Shown here: positions 1 to 7,667 of the stretch, piece by piece
Numbering within the stretch: the first letter of the stretch is position 1
Layout: every line of letters begins with the position of its first letter
NCBI GenBank assembly: GCA_034104265.1
Contig: JAXEEE010000003.1
Span: 1 to 25,071, forward strand
Reading direction: 5' to 3'
Length of the DNA: 25,071 nucleotides
Source: UBA11524 sp034104265
Lineage (GTDB): Bacteria; Bacillota; Clostridia; Christensenellales; Aristaeellaceae
Notes under the pieces: generated by a model
Databases searched by the model: none
Told to the model about the DNA's origin: nothing
Seen by the model: the letters and a program-made list of their open reading frames with translations, nothing else
Program-made: the position numbers and the translations under genes

Positions 1-1967
1 ACGCGGCTCAGGTGGGAGGACGAGATGCACAGCGCATCCGCCACATTCTGTGCGGACAGGGATGGATCCATATAGTGCTCGCTGATATAGTTCACAATCA
101 TTTCTGAAGCGTCGCCGCGATCGGCGACGTTTTGCATACCACTCTGATACAACTGGATAAACACCGACAGCAGGTGATAGTAGTCCGGCTGATCCAGCAG
201 CAGCTGATGGAGACGCTGGTATTCCTTCAGGCTGTCGCGGATGCCGTCGGGCTGATTGTGCACGGCGCCCTCGATGTTCAGCGCCAGCATGGTCAGCTCA
301 TGATAGGCGATTTCCGGACGAACCGTCAGGCATCCGGGCAGTGCGCTGCGGAGGGCTTCGCTGTAGGCCTCGTTGCTGCGGCTGCGAGCAGCCCTGATCA
401 CGTGCTCAAAGCACGCAGCCGGCAGGCTGTCCTCCGTGTGCGGGCCAAGCACCATGCTGGCTGGGCAGAATGCTGCGGAAGGCAGCCTGTTTTTCAGCTG
501 CACATACGTCTGGTGAAGCTGGGTGTGATCCGTGCCGGATACGGCGAACAGGCACAGAACGGCATGGCGATCCGGCAGGGGCAGGCTGCGAAGGGATTCC
601 GTCATGCCATGGATCAGTGTTTCTTCCTCAACAGGGCCGTCATGGCGCACGGTCAGCACGGCGATCAGGTTGCCGTCATCGGACTGAATCATCAGCATGT
701 CCGCAAAGCCGGAAAGGTAATTGTGCATCACCTCGGCGGCAATGTGGGCATCCTCCGTCTCGGATGTGGCGTGGAAGAGCATCAGGCACACATCATGCCC
801 CTGCTGCAGGTGAAGCATCCGGCTGATTGCAGCCTCGGCATCCGGGGTCAGCCGGGCGTCGTTGACGATGAAATTGCGCAGCATGGCGATGTTGGAATCC
901 TGCTGATAGGCATTGACAACCTCGCTGGTGTAACGGATGGTGCGGGACAGCAGCTGCAGCTCGCTCAGGCCTTCGGCGGCCGCGTCGTCTCCCTGGGGAA
1001 GCTGGGTCTGCATCTGAACAATGATGCTTTTCACCGGCTGATACACATGGCTGGCGGTGCGCCAGGAGATCATCAGGAAAATGACCAGCAGCAGCACGCA
1101 GGCCAGGACGATGAGCAGCGCGGCGGAATAGATCGGCGTAAACAGCGCAAAGGAAGGATTGAGCAGGTACAGCGTATAGCCGGAGGATGCATTGTTCCGC
1201 GTGGTGACATAATACCGCACGCCGTCCCCGGACACAATGGCTCCATCGGCTGCGCCGTCGAGCAGCCGGCATTCGCTCAGGGTAAGGCCGATACAGGCGC
1301 TGTTGCTGGCCATGACGATCTGCCCGTCCATCACAAGGTAAAGAAGCGCGTCCCGCCCTGGGGCGTAGACGGCGGAAAACAGCTTGTCCAGATCCAGGTT
1401 GATGACGACGCCGCCTTCATCGTTGGGGAGGGTCAGCATATCCAAGGGGGAAAGCACGGCCAGGTGATGACATGTCTTTTCACCCAGGGTGGAGGTCCAG
1501 GGCACCATGTTCATCTGCGCCCCGGCGTACATCATTTCCTCCATCAGCTGATCGTCCTCCGCCCCCAGATAAAGACGTGAGGTTTTGATGGCCGTGTCCC
1601 GGCCCGATATGACGTAGATGGAGTTGAACAGGAGATTGTTGCTCATCAGCTCGGTAACGGAGAGCCCCGCATGATAGAACACGTTGAAGGGCGCGTCCGT
1701 GCCAAGGTAGATCATCTGTTTGATGTAGGGATTGCGCAGAATGGAATTCACCGACTGCCTTGCGGTGGAGAGCTGGTATTCCAGCGCCATATCATATTGA
1801 TGCAGCAGCGAGGACTGCTGAGCGGAAATCTGCTCGTTGAGGGCATGATTGGCATAGAGCAGAACGCAGCCGCCGCCCAGGAGGATCACGGCAGTGGCCA
1901 GGGAGAAAATGGAGAGCCAGATGCTCCGGAAGAAGGAGCGGGAGCCGGACGCGCGACGGTACTTCAT
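1..1967 (-). CDS. Membrane-anchored AraC-family transcriptional regulator (C-terminus cut by window edge)
   Basis: The frame stays open from an ATG at 1967 down to base 1, giving about 655 residues without a stop, so the gene continues past the left edge. A GGAGAG ribosome binding site lies just upstream. Visible architecture: a short basic N-terminus, a membrane helix at about residues 12-36, an extracytoplasmic sensor region at about 40-275, a second helix at about 277-302, a cytoplasmic linker, and the start of an AraC-type helix-turn-helix from about residue 621 (YISEHYMDPSLSAQNVADAL, then SSSHLSR). The second DNA-binding helix pair would lie outside the window. Regulators of this build (Cache-like sensor plus AraC domain, no histidine kinase) commonly sit beside LplB/YtcP sugar importers and sense the imported ligand. 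The divergent importer at 2238 is the likely target, by inference. The identity of the ligand cannot be read from the sequence. Confidence 0.85.
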   Translation of the reverse strand, partial: MKYRRASGSRSFFRSIWLSIFSLATAVILLGGGCVLLYANHALNEQISAQQSSLLHQYDMALEYQLSTARQSVNSILRNPYIKQMIYLGTDAPFNVFYHAGLSVTELMSNNLLFNSIYVISGRDTAIKTSRLYLGAEDDQLMEEMMYAGAQMNMVPWTSTLGEKTCHHLAVLSPLDMLTLPNDEGGVVINLDLDKLFSAVYAPGRDALLYLVMDGQIVMASNSACIGLTLSECRLLDGAADGAIVSGDGVRYYVTTRNNASSGYTLYLLNPSFALFTPIYSAALLIVLACVLLLVIFLMISWRTASHVYQPVKSIIVQMQTQLPQGDDAAAEGLSELQLLSRTIRYTSEVVNAYQQDSNIAMLRNFIVNDARLTPDAEAAISRMLHLQQGHDVCLMLFHATSETEDAHIAAEVMHNYLSGFADMLMIQSDDGNLIAVLTVRHDGPVEEETLIHGMTESLRSLPLPDRHAVLCLFAVSGTDHTQLHQTYVQLKNRLPSAAFCPASMVLGPHTEDSLPAACFEHVIRAARSRSNEAYSEALRSALPGCLTVRPEIAYHELTMLALNIEGAVHNQPDGIRDSLKEYQRLHQLLLDQPDYYHLLSVFIQLYQSGMQNVADRGDASEMIVNYISEHYMDPSLSAQNVADALCISSSHLSR

Positions 1968-2022
1968 GGGACACTCTCTCCTTCCCGAGCATCGTTGTCA
2001 CAGCGCTGCCATAGCTGGAAAT

Positions 2023-2051
2023 ATCATATAGTGTTTTGCTGAAAATGTCAA
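2023..2051 (-). promoter_or_regulatory. Sigma-A-type promoter of the AraC-family regulator
   Basis: On the minus strand there is a perfect -35 box TTGACA (2046-2051), a 17-base spacer and a near-perfect -10 box TATGAT (2023-2028). The inferred start point near 2016 gives a leader of about 50 bases before the ATG at 1967. Confidence 0.8.
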
Positions 2052-2061
2052 TTATCAGACC

Positions 2062-2128
2062 AAAAAATGCAAGAGAGACAAAAGATTTTGCGTCCGGCGG
2101 ATCAAAAAAGTGAAAAAAGCGCAAAAAA
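2062..2128. other. Helically phased A-tracts in the divergent intergenic region
   Basis: Runs of six A lie at 2062-2067, 2104-2109, 2113-2118 and 2123-2128, the last three spaced 9-10 bases apart, with a shorter A4 run near 2080. Phasing close to one helical turn is the hallmark of intrinsically bent DNA. The last tract ends seven bases before the inferred importer -35 box, where an UP element would lie. The surrounding genome is GC-rich, so this AT-rich block stands out. Confidence 0.6.
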
Positions 2129-2134
2129 TTGAGA

Positions 2135-2163
2135 TTGAAATCGTCACCGCGTGAAGGCATACT
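2135..2163 (+). promoter_or_regulatory. Probable promoter of the sugar importer operon
   Basis: TTGAAA (2135-2140), a 17-base spacer and CATACT (2158-2163) fit a sigma-A promoter with a weak -10 box. A weak -10 box behind an A-rich upstream region would suit a promoter that needs an activator, such as the divergent AraC-type protein. The leader before the ATG at 2238 would be about 70 bases. Confidence 0.5.
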
Positions 2164-2237
2164 GAAGCCAGCGGCAGATGCGGACAGGCTGCATGACCAT
2201 CCGCAGGCAGACAAGCGAAAAGCAAAGGAGACAGGTT

Positions 2238-3194
2238 ATGGCAAAAGCAGTCGTGACGGCACAGCCCGGGAAACGCCGCATGCCGCTGAAGCGGTATGTC
2301 AGTGAATTCGGCCCGCTGTGGGCGCTGGCCGCGCCGGGGCTGGCGCTGCTGATCATGTTCGCCTATATTCCCATGGCGGGTATGATCATCGTGTTCAAGG
2401 ATTACCAGTTCACCAAGGGCATCTGGGGCAGCCCGTGGGTTGGGTTGAAGAATTTCGAGTTCTTCTTCTACAATATGAGCAACGCGCTGCGGGCCACCCG
2501 CAACACCCTGATCCTCAACGCTCTGAACATGTTCTTCGGGACGGTGGTGGCCATTGCCCTGGCGGTGATGTTCAGCGAGATCCGCAGCAAGCGCTTCCTG
2601 AAGGTCACGCAGACCATATCGATTTTCCCGCATTTCCTGTCCTGGGCGGTCATCGGCGGTATCGCCACGGCCTTCCTCAGCTATGACAAGGGCATGATCA
2701 ACAGCCTGATCACGGCCTTTGGCGGTGAGCGGGTCGACCTGTACAACACAGCAGCCTACTGGCCGGCCATCCTGACCACCTTCAGCGTGTGGAAGGGCGC
2801 GGGCTACAGCGCGATTGTATATTACGCCACGATCTCCGGCTTTGACACGGAGCTGTACGAGGCGGCAGAGGTGGACGGCGCGACGCTGATGCAGCGCATC
2901 TTCCACATCACGCTGCCCATGCTGGTGCCCACCATCTGTGTGCTGACGTTGATGAGCGTGGGCCGCATCTTCTACGGCGACCTGTCCATGATGATGTCCA
3001 TGCACAACCTGAACTCCATGCTCTATGAAACCACGGACATCATTGACACCTTCGTCTACCGCTCCATCACCCAGCTGGGTGACTTCTCCATGAGCTCCGC
3101 GGTGAGCTTGTACCAGTCCGTGTTCGGCTTCCTGCTGGTGATCTGCTCCAACTTCATCGTTGGCCGCTTCAGCAAGGAATCCCAGCTGTTCTGA
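2238..3194 (+). CDS. Carbohydrate ABC transporter permease, LplB-like
   Basis: This 318-residue inner-membrane protein is one of two permease subunits of a CUT1-type sugar importer. It has about six hydrophobic helices. The first follows a basic N-terminal tail (residues about 25-50, starting GPLWALAAPGLALLIMF). The EAA loop that docks on the ATPase reads YEAAEVDGATLMQRIFHITL in the second half of the protein. Length and motif order match the LplB family. I chose the ATG at 2238 because AAAGGAGA precedes it at proper spacing. An in-frame ATG at 2178 would add 20 polar residues and lacks a ribosome binding site. It is first in the operon, and the next permease starts 17 bases after its stop. 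The substrate is unknown; relatives are usually linked to plant-type oligosaccharides. Confidence 0.9.
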   Translation: MAKAVVTAQPGKRRMPLKRYVSEFGPLWALAAPGLALLIMFAYIPMAGMIIVFKDYQFTKGIWGSPWVGLKNFEFFFYNMSNALRATRNTLILNALNMFFGTVVAIALAVMFSEIRSKRFLKVTQTISIFPHFLSWAVIGGIATAFLSYDKGMINSLITAFGGERVDLYNTAAYWPAILTTFSVWKGAGYSAIVYYATISGFDTELYEAAEVDGATLMQRIFHITLPMLVPTICVLTLMSVGRIFYGDLSMMMSMHNLNSMLYETTDIIDTFVYRSITQLGDFSMSSAVSLYQSVFGFLLVICSNFIVGRFSKESQLF

Positions 3195-3211
3195 GAAGGG
3201 GGAGGAAAGAG

Positions 3212-4096
3212 ATGCTGCGTTCCAAGTCAGACAGGATTGCCATGGGCGTCATGTACGCGCTGATTACCCTGTTCACCATCCTGTGCCTGTATCCCCTGGT
3301 GCTGACGCTGATGACTTCCATCACCGACGAGCAGACCCTCGTCCGTGACGGCTACCGGCTGATCCCCGCCAAGTTCAGCCTGGACGCCTATCAGGTGATT
3401 GCCACCTCCATGGGCAGCAAGGTGGCCAACGCCTACAAGATCACCATCATCGTGACGGGGTTGGGCACGGCGATTGCGCTGTTCGTCACCTCCGCCATGG
3501 GGTATGTTACCTCGGTGCGGGAGTTCCGCCACCGCAATATCCTGAACATGTTCGTGTATATCCCGATGGTGTTTTCCTCCGGTCTGCTGCCCTGGTATGT
3601 GGTATGCACCCGGTACTATCACCTGACCAACACCCTTTGGGCGCTGATCCTGCCCGGCGCTATGAATGTGTTCAACGTTTTCCTGATGCGCAACTTCTTC
3701 CGCTCCCTGCCGGAGGCCGTCTTTGAGAGCGCGAAGCTGGACGGGGCGGGATATTTCCGGATCTTCTTCCAAATCGCCATTCCCATGGCGCAGGTGGGCA
3801 TCATCACCGTGGGCCTGCTTTACGCCCTGGCCTACTGGAACGATTATTACAATGCCCTGATGTTCATCCGCAAGACGGAGATGTATCCCATGCAGTATTA
3901 CCTGTACAACATCCTGTCCAATATCCAGTTTGCCGCCCGCCAGTCCCAGACGCGGCTGAACTTCAACATTGTCGTTCCCTCGGAAACGATGAAGATGGCC
4001 ATCATCATCGTGACCATCGTGCCTATCCTGTTCCTGTATCCTTTCATCCAGCGCTACATCGTCAAGGGCGTTGTGGTGGGCGCGGTGAAGGGGTAA
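3212..4096 (+). CDS. Carbohydrate ABC transporter permease, YtcP-like
   Basis: This is the second permease subunit, 294 residues, of the YtcP branch that normally pairs with LplB-like proteins. It has a first membrane helix at about residues 10-32, further helices across the protein, and an EAA loop reading FESAKLDGAGYFRIFFQIAI. The C-terminus ends in the KGVVVGAVKG tail typical of this family. GGGGGAGG lies just before the ATG. The gene follows the first permease after 17 bases and precedes the substrate-binding protein by 67 bases. No ATP-binding subunit is encoded nearby, so the complex presumably uses a shared MsmX-type ATPase encoded elsewhere, as is known for related importers in Bacillus. 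Confidence 0.9.
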   Translation: MLRSKSDRIAMGVMYALITLFTILCLYPLVLTLMTSITDEQTLVRDGYRLIPAKFSLDAYQVIATSMGSKVANAYKITIIVTGLGTAIALFVTSAMGYVTSVREFRHRNILNMFVYIPMVFSSGLLPWYVVCTRYYHLTNTLWALILPGAMNVFNVFLMRNFFRSLPEAVFESAKLDGAGYFRIFFQIAIPMAQVGIITVGLLYALAYWNDYYNALMFIRKTEMYPMQYYLYNILSNIQFAARQSQTRLNFNIVVPSETMKMAIIIVTIVPILFLYPFIQRYIVKGVVVGAVKG

Positions 4097-4118
4097 GCCC
4101 AGATTCCATCAGGTATTT

Positions 4119-4136
4119 GGCGGCAGGCATGCCGCT
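4119..4136 (+). promoter_or_regulatory. Intercistronic hairpin before the substrate-binding protein
   Basis: GCGGCA (4120-4125) and TGCCGC (4130-4135) form a perfect six-base stem with a four-base loop; a G-T pair at 4119/4136 extends it. There is no T-run, so it does not look like a terminator. Its position ahead of the binding-protein gene fits a 5' end stabiliser or processing site that would raise binding-protein output relative to the permeases. That role is inference. Confidence 0.45.
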
Positions 4137-4163
4137 GAAACAATACAACAAGGAGGTCTTTCC

Positions 4164-5636
4164 ATGTTCAAGCGTTTGGCAGCCATCATCCTGTCCCTGG
4201 CGTTGCTGGTGTCGGTCGCGTCCGCGTCCGCCAACGTCATCGATCCTTCCCTGGTGCCGGAAAAGACGGGTGAAATCACCATCTTCCTTTACGGTGACAA
4301 GACTCCCCGCATGGAGGAACTGCTGAAGAACGAGTTCGCTGAGGTTTTCCTGAAGGAAATCAACTGCGTTGTCAACGTGGAGTACATTCCCTGGAGCGAG
4401 TACGGCGCGGGCAACATGACTGACCGTATGATCCTGGCCGGCGGCGCCGAGGATTTCGACTCGACCCTCACCGACGCTGACTGGACCAGCCAGAGCTACA
4501 CCAAGGGCTACGTCATGGACGTCAGCGGCCTGATTGAGCAGTACATGCCCCACTACCGCGCCGTGACCAACCCCGACGCCCTGCTGGGCTTCACCTTCCC
4601 GGACGGCGGCGTGTACGCCATTCCCTTCGGCAACAAGCCTACCGCCGATACTTTCCGCTCCATTTGTGTCCGCCAGGATCTGATGGATGAGGTGGGCATG
4701 ACCTCCATGGAATCCCTGGAGGATCTGAAGACCTTCGTTGAGAAGGTGCATGCCGTGCATCCCGAGATGTACGCCACCATGGACTACATCCTGCCCGCCT
4801 TCATCCTGCGCGGCATTGGCGAGCGCAACCTGACCGATCTGACCACCGGTCTGTGGATCGACGAGGATTCCGGCGAGGTTGTGTCCATCGTTGAGTCCGA
4901 GGAGTTCAAGGCCCTGTGCGATTTGTACCATGAGTGGTACGAGGCCGGACTGATCTCCAAGGACATTCTCACCAGCACCACCTCCAACAACGTGCTGTTC
5001 GAGAGCGGCAACTACATGTTCTGGCGCGGCACCTGCGGCACCACCGTGTATGAGAACCTGCCTAACCTGCGCAAGGTTGTGCCGGAAGCCAACACGGCGG
5101 AATACTTCCTCAAGCCCGAGAAGACCAAGTACAAGACCCAGTACGAAAACACGGCCTTCCAGATTCCTGTCACCAGCGAGAACGCCCAGTACGTGGCCCT
5201 GTTCATTGACCTGCTGTGCACGGAGGAATATGTTGACCTGTTCACCTATGGCGTGGAAAACGTGGACTACACCGTGGAGAACGGCAAGGTGCACCGCCTG
5301 GTCAACGACGAGCTGTTCTATGACTGGATGATGTTCAACTCCAACATCTCCCTGTTCTCCGAGAACATGCCTGACGAGTTCATCCCTGTCTATCAGGCCT
5401 GGGACGATGGCGCGCTGCCCTCCAAGAAGCTGTCTGTCACCCTGGATTATTCGGATATCAAGACCGAGTACGCCCAGGTGAGCGCTGTGTGGGATGAGTA
5501 CGCAAAGGCCATGATGGCGGGCGTCCTGTCCTACGACGAAACCATCGAGACCCTTCGCAGTGAAATGACCAAGGCTGGCTGGGATCGCTACATGAGCGCC
5601 ATCAGCGAGCAGGTTGCCGCGCAGCTGGCGGAGTAA
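4164..5636 (+). CDS. Extracellular solute-binding protein of the sugar importer
   Basis: This 490-residue protein has the length usual for LplA-type binding proteins that partner LplB/YtcP permeases. It would capture an oligosaccharide outside the membrane and deliver it to the permeases. The N-terminus is a clear signal peptide: KR, a hydrophobic core at about residues 5-18, then an A-S-A cleavage site near residue 23. Unusually for a Gram-positive binding protein, there is no lipobox cysteine after the hydrophobic core. The mature protein is acidic and rich in aromatic residues, as expected for a sugar binder. A strong AGGAGGT site (4151-4157) precedes the ATG. It is the last gene of the operon and is followed by a strong terminator. 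The ligand is not deducible. Confidence 0.9.
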   Translation: MFKRLAAIILSLALLVSVASASANVIDPSLVPEKTGEITIFLYGDKTPRMEELLKNEFAEVFLKEINCVVNVEYIPWSEYGAGNMTDRMILAGGAEDFDSTLTDADWTSQSYTKGYVMDVSGLIEQYMPHYRAVTNPDALLGFTFPDGGVYAIPFGNKPTADTFRSICVRQDLMDEVGMTSMESLEDLKTFVEKVHAVHPEMYATMDYILPAFILRGIGERNLTDLTTGLWIDEDSGEVVSIVESEEFKALCDLYHEWYEAGLISKDILTSTTSNNVLFESGNYMFWRGTCGTTVYENLPNLRKVVPEANTAEYFLKPEKTKYKTQYENTAFQIPVTSENAQYVALFIDLLCTEEYVDLFTYGVENVDYTVENGKVHRLVNDELFYDWMMFNSNISLFSENMPDEFIPVYQAWDDGALPSKKLSVTLDYSDIKTEYAQVSAVWDEYAKAMMAGVLSYDETIETLRSEMTKAGWDRYMSAISEQVAAQLAE

Positions 5637-5668
5637 TCCGGTTCGACAGCAAGTCCACTGAAACAAAG

Positions 5669-5711
5669 GCATGCATCCCGCGCTTCCTGCGGGATGCATG
5701 CTCTTTCTTTT
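5669..5711. terminator. Bidirectional intrinsic terminator between importer operon and tmcAL
   Basis: A perfect 13-base stem (5669-5681 with 5689-5701) encloses a 7-base loop and is followed on the plus strand by TCTTTCTTTT. On the minus strand the stem is followed by CTTTGTTTC, so it can also end tmcAL transcripts. It sits between two convergent genes; the tmcAL stop codon at 5710-5712 touches the T-run. Confidence 0.9.
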
Positions 5712-6879
5712 AGATCCTCACAACGCCCTGCCTCATGGCCATCCCTGCTTCCTGCCCGCAGCCCAGGGCCCACAGGTCATAGGCAAGGAGCTCCGTGCGG
5801 AACCAGGCGGTGTCGCAGGACGCGCATGCTGCTTTGCTGATGACGGGAACGCCCTGCTGCTTCAATCGACTCAGCAGCGGAAGCGCGGTGCCCTTCAGGC
5901 CCAGCAGCCACAGCGCGTTGGGCAGGGGCTCCGAGTCCAGCTGCGCTTGCGTGATGCCCATCAGTGCGTGGGCGCACAGCCGGGACAGCCGGGCGTAGGG
6001 GTAGCGGCGTGTCTTGGCGGCGGCAAGCAGCGCCTCCCGGGTGGTGGCTGTCTGCGCTGCCTTCCGCAGCCGATCCTCAATGCCCTCGGAAAGCTCCGGC
6101 AGGGCGCGCCAGTCGTCGTCCGTCATGGTGCGCAGACGGTACATCAGCGCCTGATCCAGCGTGCCCGGACGCATCAGCTGACCGGCAAGGGTCTCCTGAC
6201 GCAGAAGCGCAAATATATCCTCCGGCAGCACGCGCTGCAGGCCCTGCCAGTCGCCGCGGTCGATGGCGGCGCGCAGGGCGGTGGCGGACGGCATCTCTGC
6301 CAAAGCAGTTGCGTGGTAATCGCCTGTGCGGGCAATGGGGAAGACCTCCATGGTCGCTTGCAGGCGGCGCATGGCCCGCAGATAGCACAGGGCCAGGGTA
6401 TTGTTGGGGGAGGCGAGCAGCGCGGCAGCATCAGCGGAAACATCCCCGACGGCCTGCTGTAGTGCGGCGGGATAGGGAAGTCCGCTGCCCAGAGCCTTGT
6501 GCAGCGCACCGGCAACCTCGTCTGATTCCAGCAGACTGGCGGCTTCTGTGAGCAGGGCCGCATCGGCGGTCTCCGCGCCGAAGGAGATGGCGTCCGCGCC
6601 CAGCATCTGCAGGAGCCGCACGCCCCCCAGTGCGAAGCGCTCCGCGTCCCGAACGGCCCAGCAGCAGGGCAGCGCGAACACAATATCCGCCCCGTGCATC
6701 AGCGCCATCCGCGCCCTGACAGAGGGGGACAGCACAGCGGCCTCTCCCCGCTGGGTGAAGCAGGTGGACATGACCACCGCCACGCAGTCGGCTTCCGCCT
6801 GCTGACGGGCAAGGGCAAGCTGCCGGGCGTGGCCCGGGTGGAAGGGGTTGTATTCCGCGATGACGCCGACGGTTCGCAT
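5710..6879 (-). CDS. tmcAL: tRNA(Met) cytidine acetate ligase (TmcAL/YlbM)
   Basis: This 389-residue nucleotidyltransferase-like enzyme should activate acetate with ATP and acetylate the wobble cytidine (C34) of elongator tRNA-Met, as shown for the Bacillus subtilis homologue. The N-terminal signature GVIAEYNPFHPGH (residues 5-17) carries the HxGH-type nucleotide-binding motif. Other family landmarks are SPNNTLALCYLRA in the middle and KTRRYPYARLSRL in the C-terminal half. Length is normal for the family. CAGGAGG precedes the ATG at 6879. It is transcribed divergently from pduL-ackA, which produce acetate, its substrate. It converges on the importer operon. Confidence 0.93.
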   Translation of the reverse strand: MRTVGVIAEYNPFHPGHARQLALARQQAEADCVAVVMSTCFTQRGEAAVLSPSVRARMALMHGADIVFALPCCWAVRDAERFALGGVRLLQMLGADAISFGAETADAALLTEAASLLESDEVAGALHKALGSGLPYPAALQQAVGDVSADAAALLASPNNTLALCYLRAMRRLQATMEVFPIARTGDYHATALAEMPSATALRAAIDRGDWQGLQRVLPEDIFALLRQETLAGQLMRPGTLDQALMYRLRTMTDDDWRALPELSEGIEDRLRKAAQTATTREALLAAAKTRRYPYARLSRLCAHALMGITQAQLDSEPLPNALWLLGLKGTALPLLSRLKQQGVPVISKAACASCDTAWFRTELLAYDLWALGCGQEAGMAMRQGVVRI

Positions 6880-6908
6880 GCTGACCTCCTGCTGATGTTG
6901 CTTCCATG

Positions 6909-6938
6909 ATTATACCACGCCCCGCAGGGAATGCACAA
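6909..6938 (-). promoter_or_regulatory. Probable tmcAL promoter (extended -10)
   Basis: On the minus strand TGGTATAAT gives a perfect -10 box (6909-6914) with the TGn extension. The -35 position (TTGTGC, 6933-6938, 18-base spacer) is poor, which is tolerated with an extended -10. The leader would be only about 20-25 bases. Confidence 0.6.
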
Positions 6939-6983
6939 GCTGCGGGAATCTGTCGGGGATGGGGGATTTGGCGATTGAAACCC

Positions 6984-7011
6984 TTTACAAACGGCAGAAA
7001 AATGGTATAAT
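6984..7011 (+). promoter_or_regulatory. Sigma-A-type promoter of pduL-ackA
   Basis: TTTACA (6984-6989), a 16-base spacer and a perfect TATAAT (7006-7011) lie 38 bases before the pduL start codon. A short inverted repeat TGAGA/TCTCA (7016-7020 with 7026-7030) falls at the expected start of the transcript. Confidence 0.75.
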
Positions 7012-7049
7012 ATGTTGAGACCTCATCTCAGAAAGGAAGGTTCTTTGAA

Positions 7050-7622
7050 ATGAAGCAGTTCATGGTAGAAACCTCCGCCCGCCACGTGCACGTGTCCCAG
7101 GAAGCCCTTGAGACCCTGTTCGGCAAGGGCTACGCGCTGAATGTCAAGAAGATGCTCTCTCAGCCCGGCCAGTACGCCAGCGCTGAGCGTGTAGATGTTG
7201 TCGGCCCCAAGAAGACCCTCACCGGCGTGAGCATTCTGGGCCCCGTCCGTCCCGCCTGCCAGGTGGAGATTTCCCTGACCGACGCCCGCACCATCGGCGT
7301 GGCTGCGCCCGTGCGTGAGTCCGGCGACATCGCCGGCACCCCCGGCTGCAAGCTGGTGGGCCCCTGCGGCGAGGTGGAGCTGACCGAGGGCGTGATCGCC
7401 GCCAAGCGTCACATCCACATGACCCCTGCCGACGCCGAGGAGTACGGCGTGAAGGACAAGGATGTTGTGTCCGTGAAGATTGACACCGACGGCCGCTCCC
7501 TGATCTTCGGCGACGTGGTGGTCCGCGTCAGCGAGAAGTTCGCCCTGGCCATGCACATCGACACCGACGAGTCCAACGCTGCCGCCTGCGGCCGCGACGT
7601 AAAGGGCGAGATCGTCAAGTAA
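7050..7622 (+). CDS. pduL: Phosphate acyltransferase, PduL family
   Basis: This 190-residue enzyme swaps CoA and phosphate on an acyl group. Beside ackA it most likely converts acetyl-CoA to acetyl phosphate. The paired zinc-site histidine motifs of PduL are present: ARHVHVS (H12, H14) and KRHIHM (H121, H123), plus a further histidine in MHIDTDESNAA (H169). These mark the two similar beta-barrel halves. It is unrelated in sequence to the usual phosphotransacetylase Pta. No N-terminal encapsulation peptide is visible and no microcompartment shell genes are nearby, so it is probably a cytosolic housekeeping enzyme standing in for Pta. GAAAGGAAGG precedes the ATG. ackA follows 45 bases after its stop. 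Confidence 0.92.
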   Translation: MKQFMVETSARHVHVSQEALETLFGKGYALNVKKMLSQPGQYASAERVDVVGPKKTLTGVSILGPVRPACQVEISLTDARTIGVAAPVRESGDIAGTPGCKLVGPCGEVELTEGVIAAKRHIHMTPADAEEYGVKDKDVVSVKIDTDGRSLIFGDVVVRVSEKFALAMHIDTDESNAAACGRDVKGEIVK

Positions 7623-7667
7623 TATTCCCGCGCCTTGCGCAAGTAACGACAGAAGGAGCATCATCCC

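Noticed and set aside
132..1580. A 482-codon plus-strand open frame at the left edge
   Set aside because: It lies opposite the AraC-family regulator, which has a membrane-sensor architecture, ribosome binding site and consensus promoter. The plus-strand product is a shadow rich in Q, H and G.
2178..2237. An earlier ATG for the first permease
   Set aside because: The 20 extra residues are polar, no ribosome binding site precedes this ATG, and AAAGGAGA marks the ATG at 2238.
7016..7030. Inverted repeat TGAGA/TCTCA at the start of the pduL transcript, as an operator
   Set aside because: Five bases per arm with a five-base loop is too short to separate from chance, and no regulator is known to bind it.
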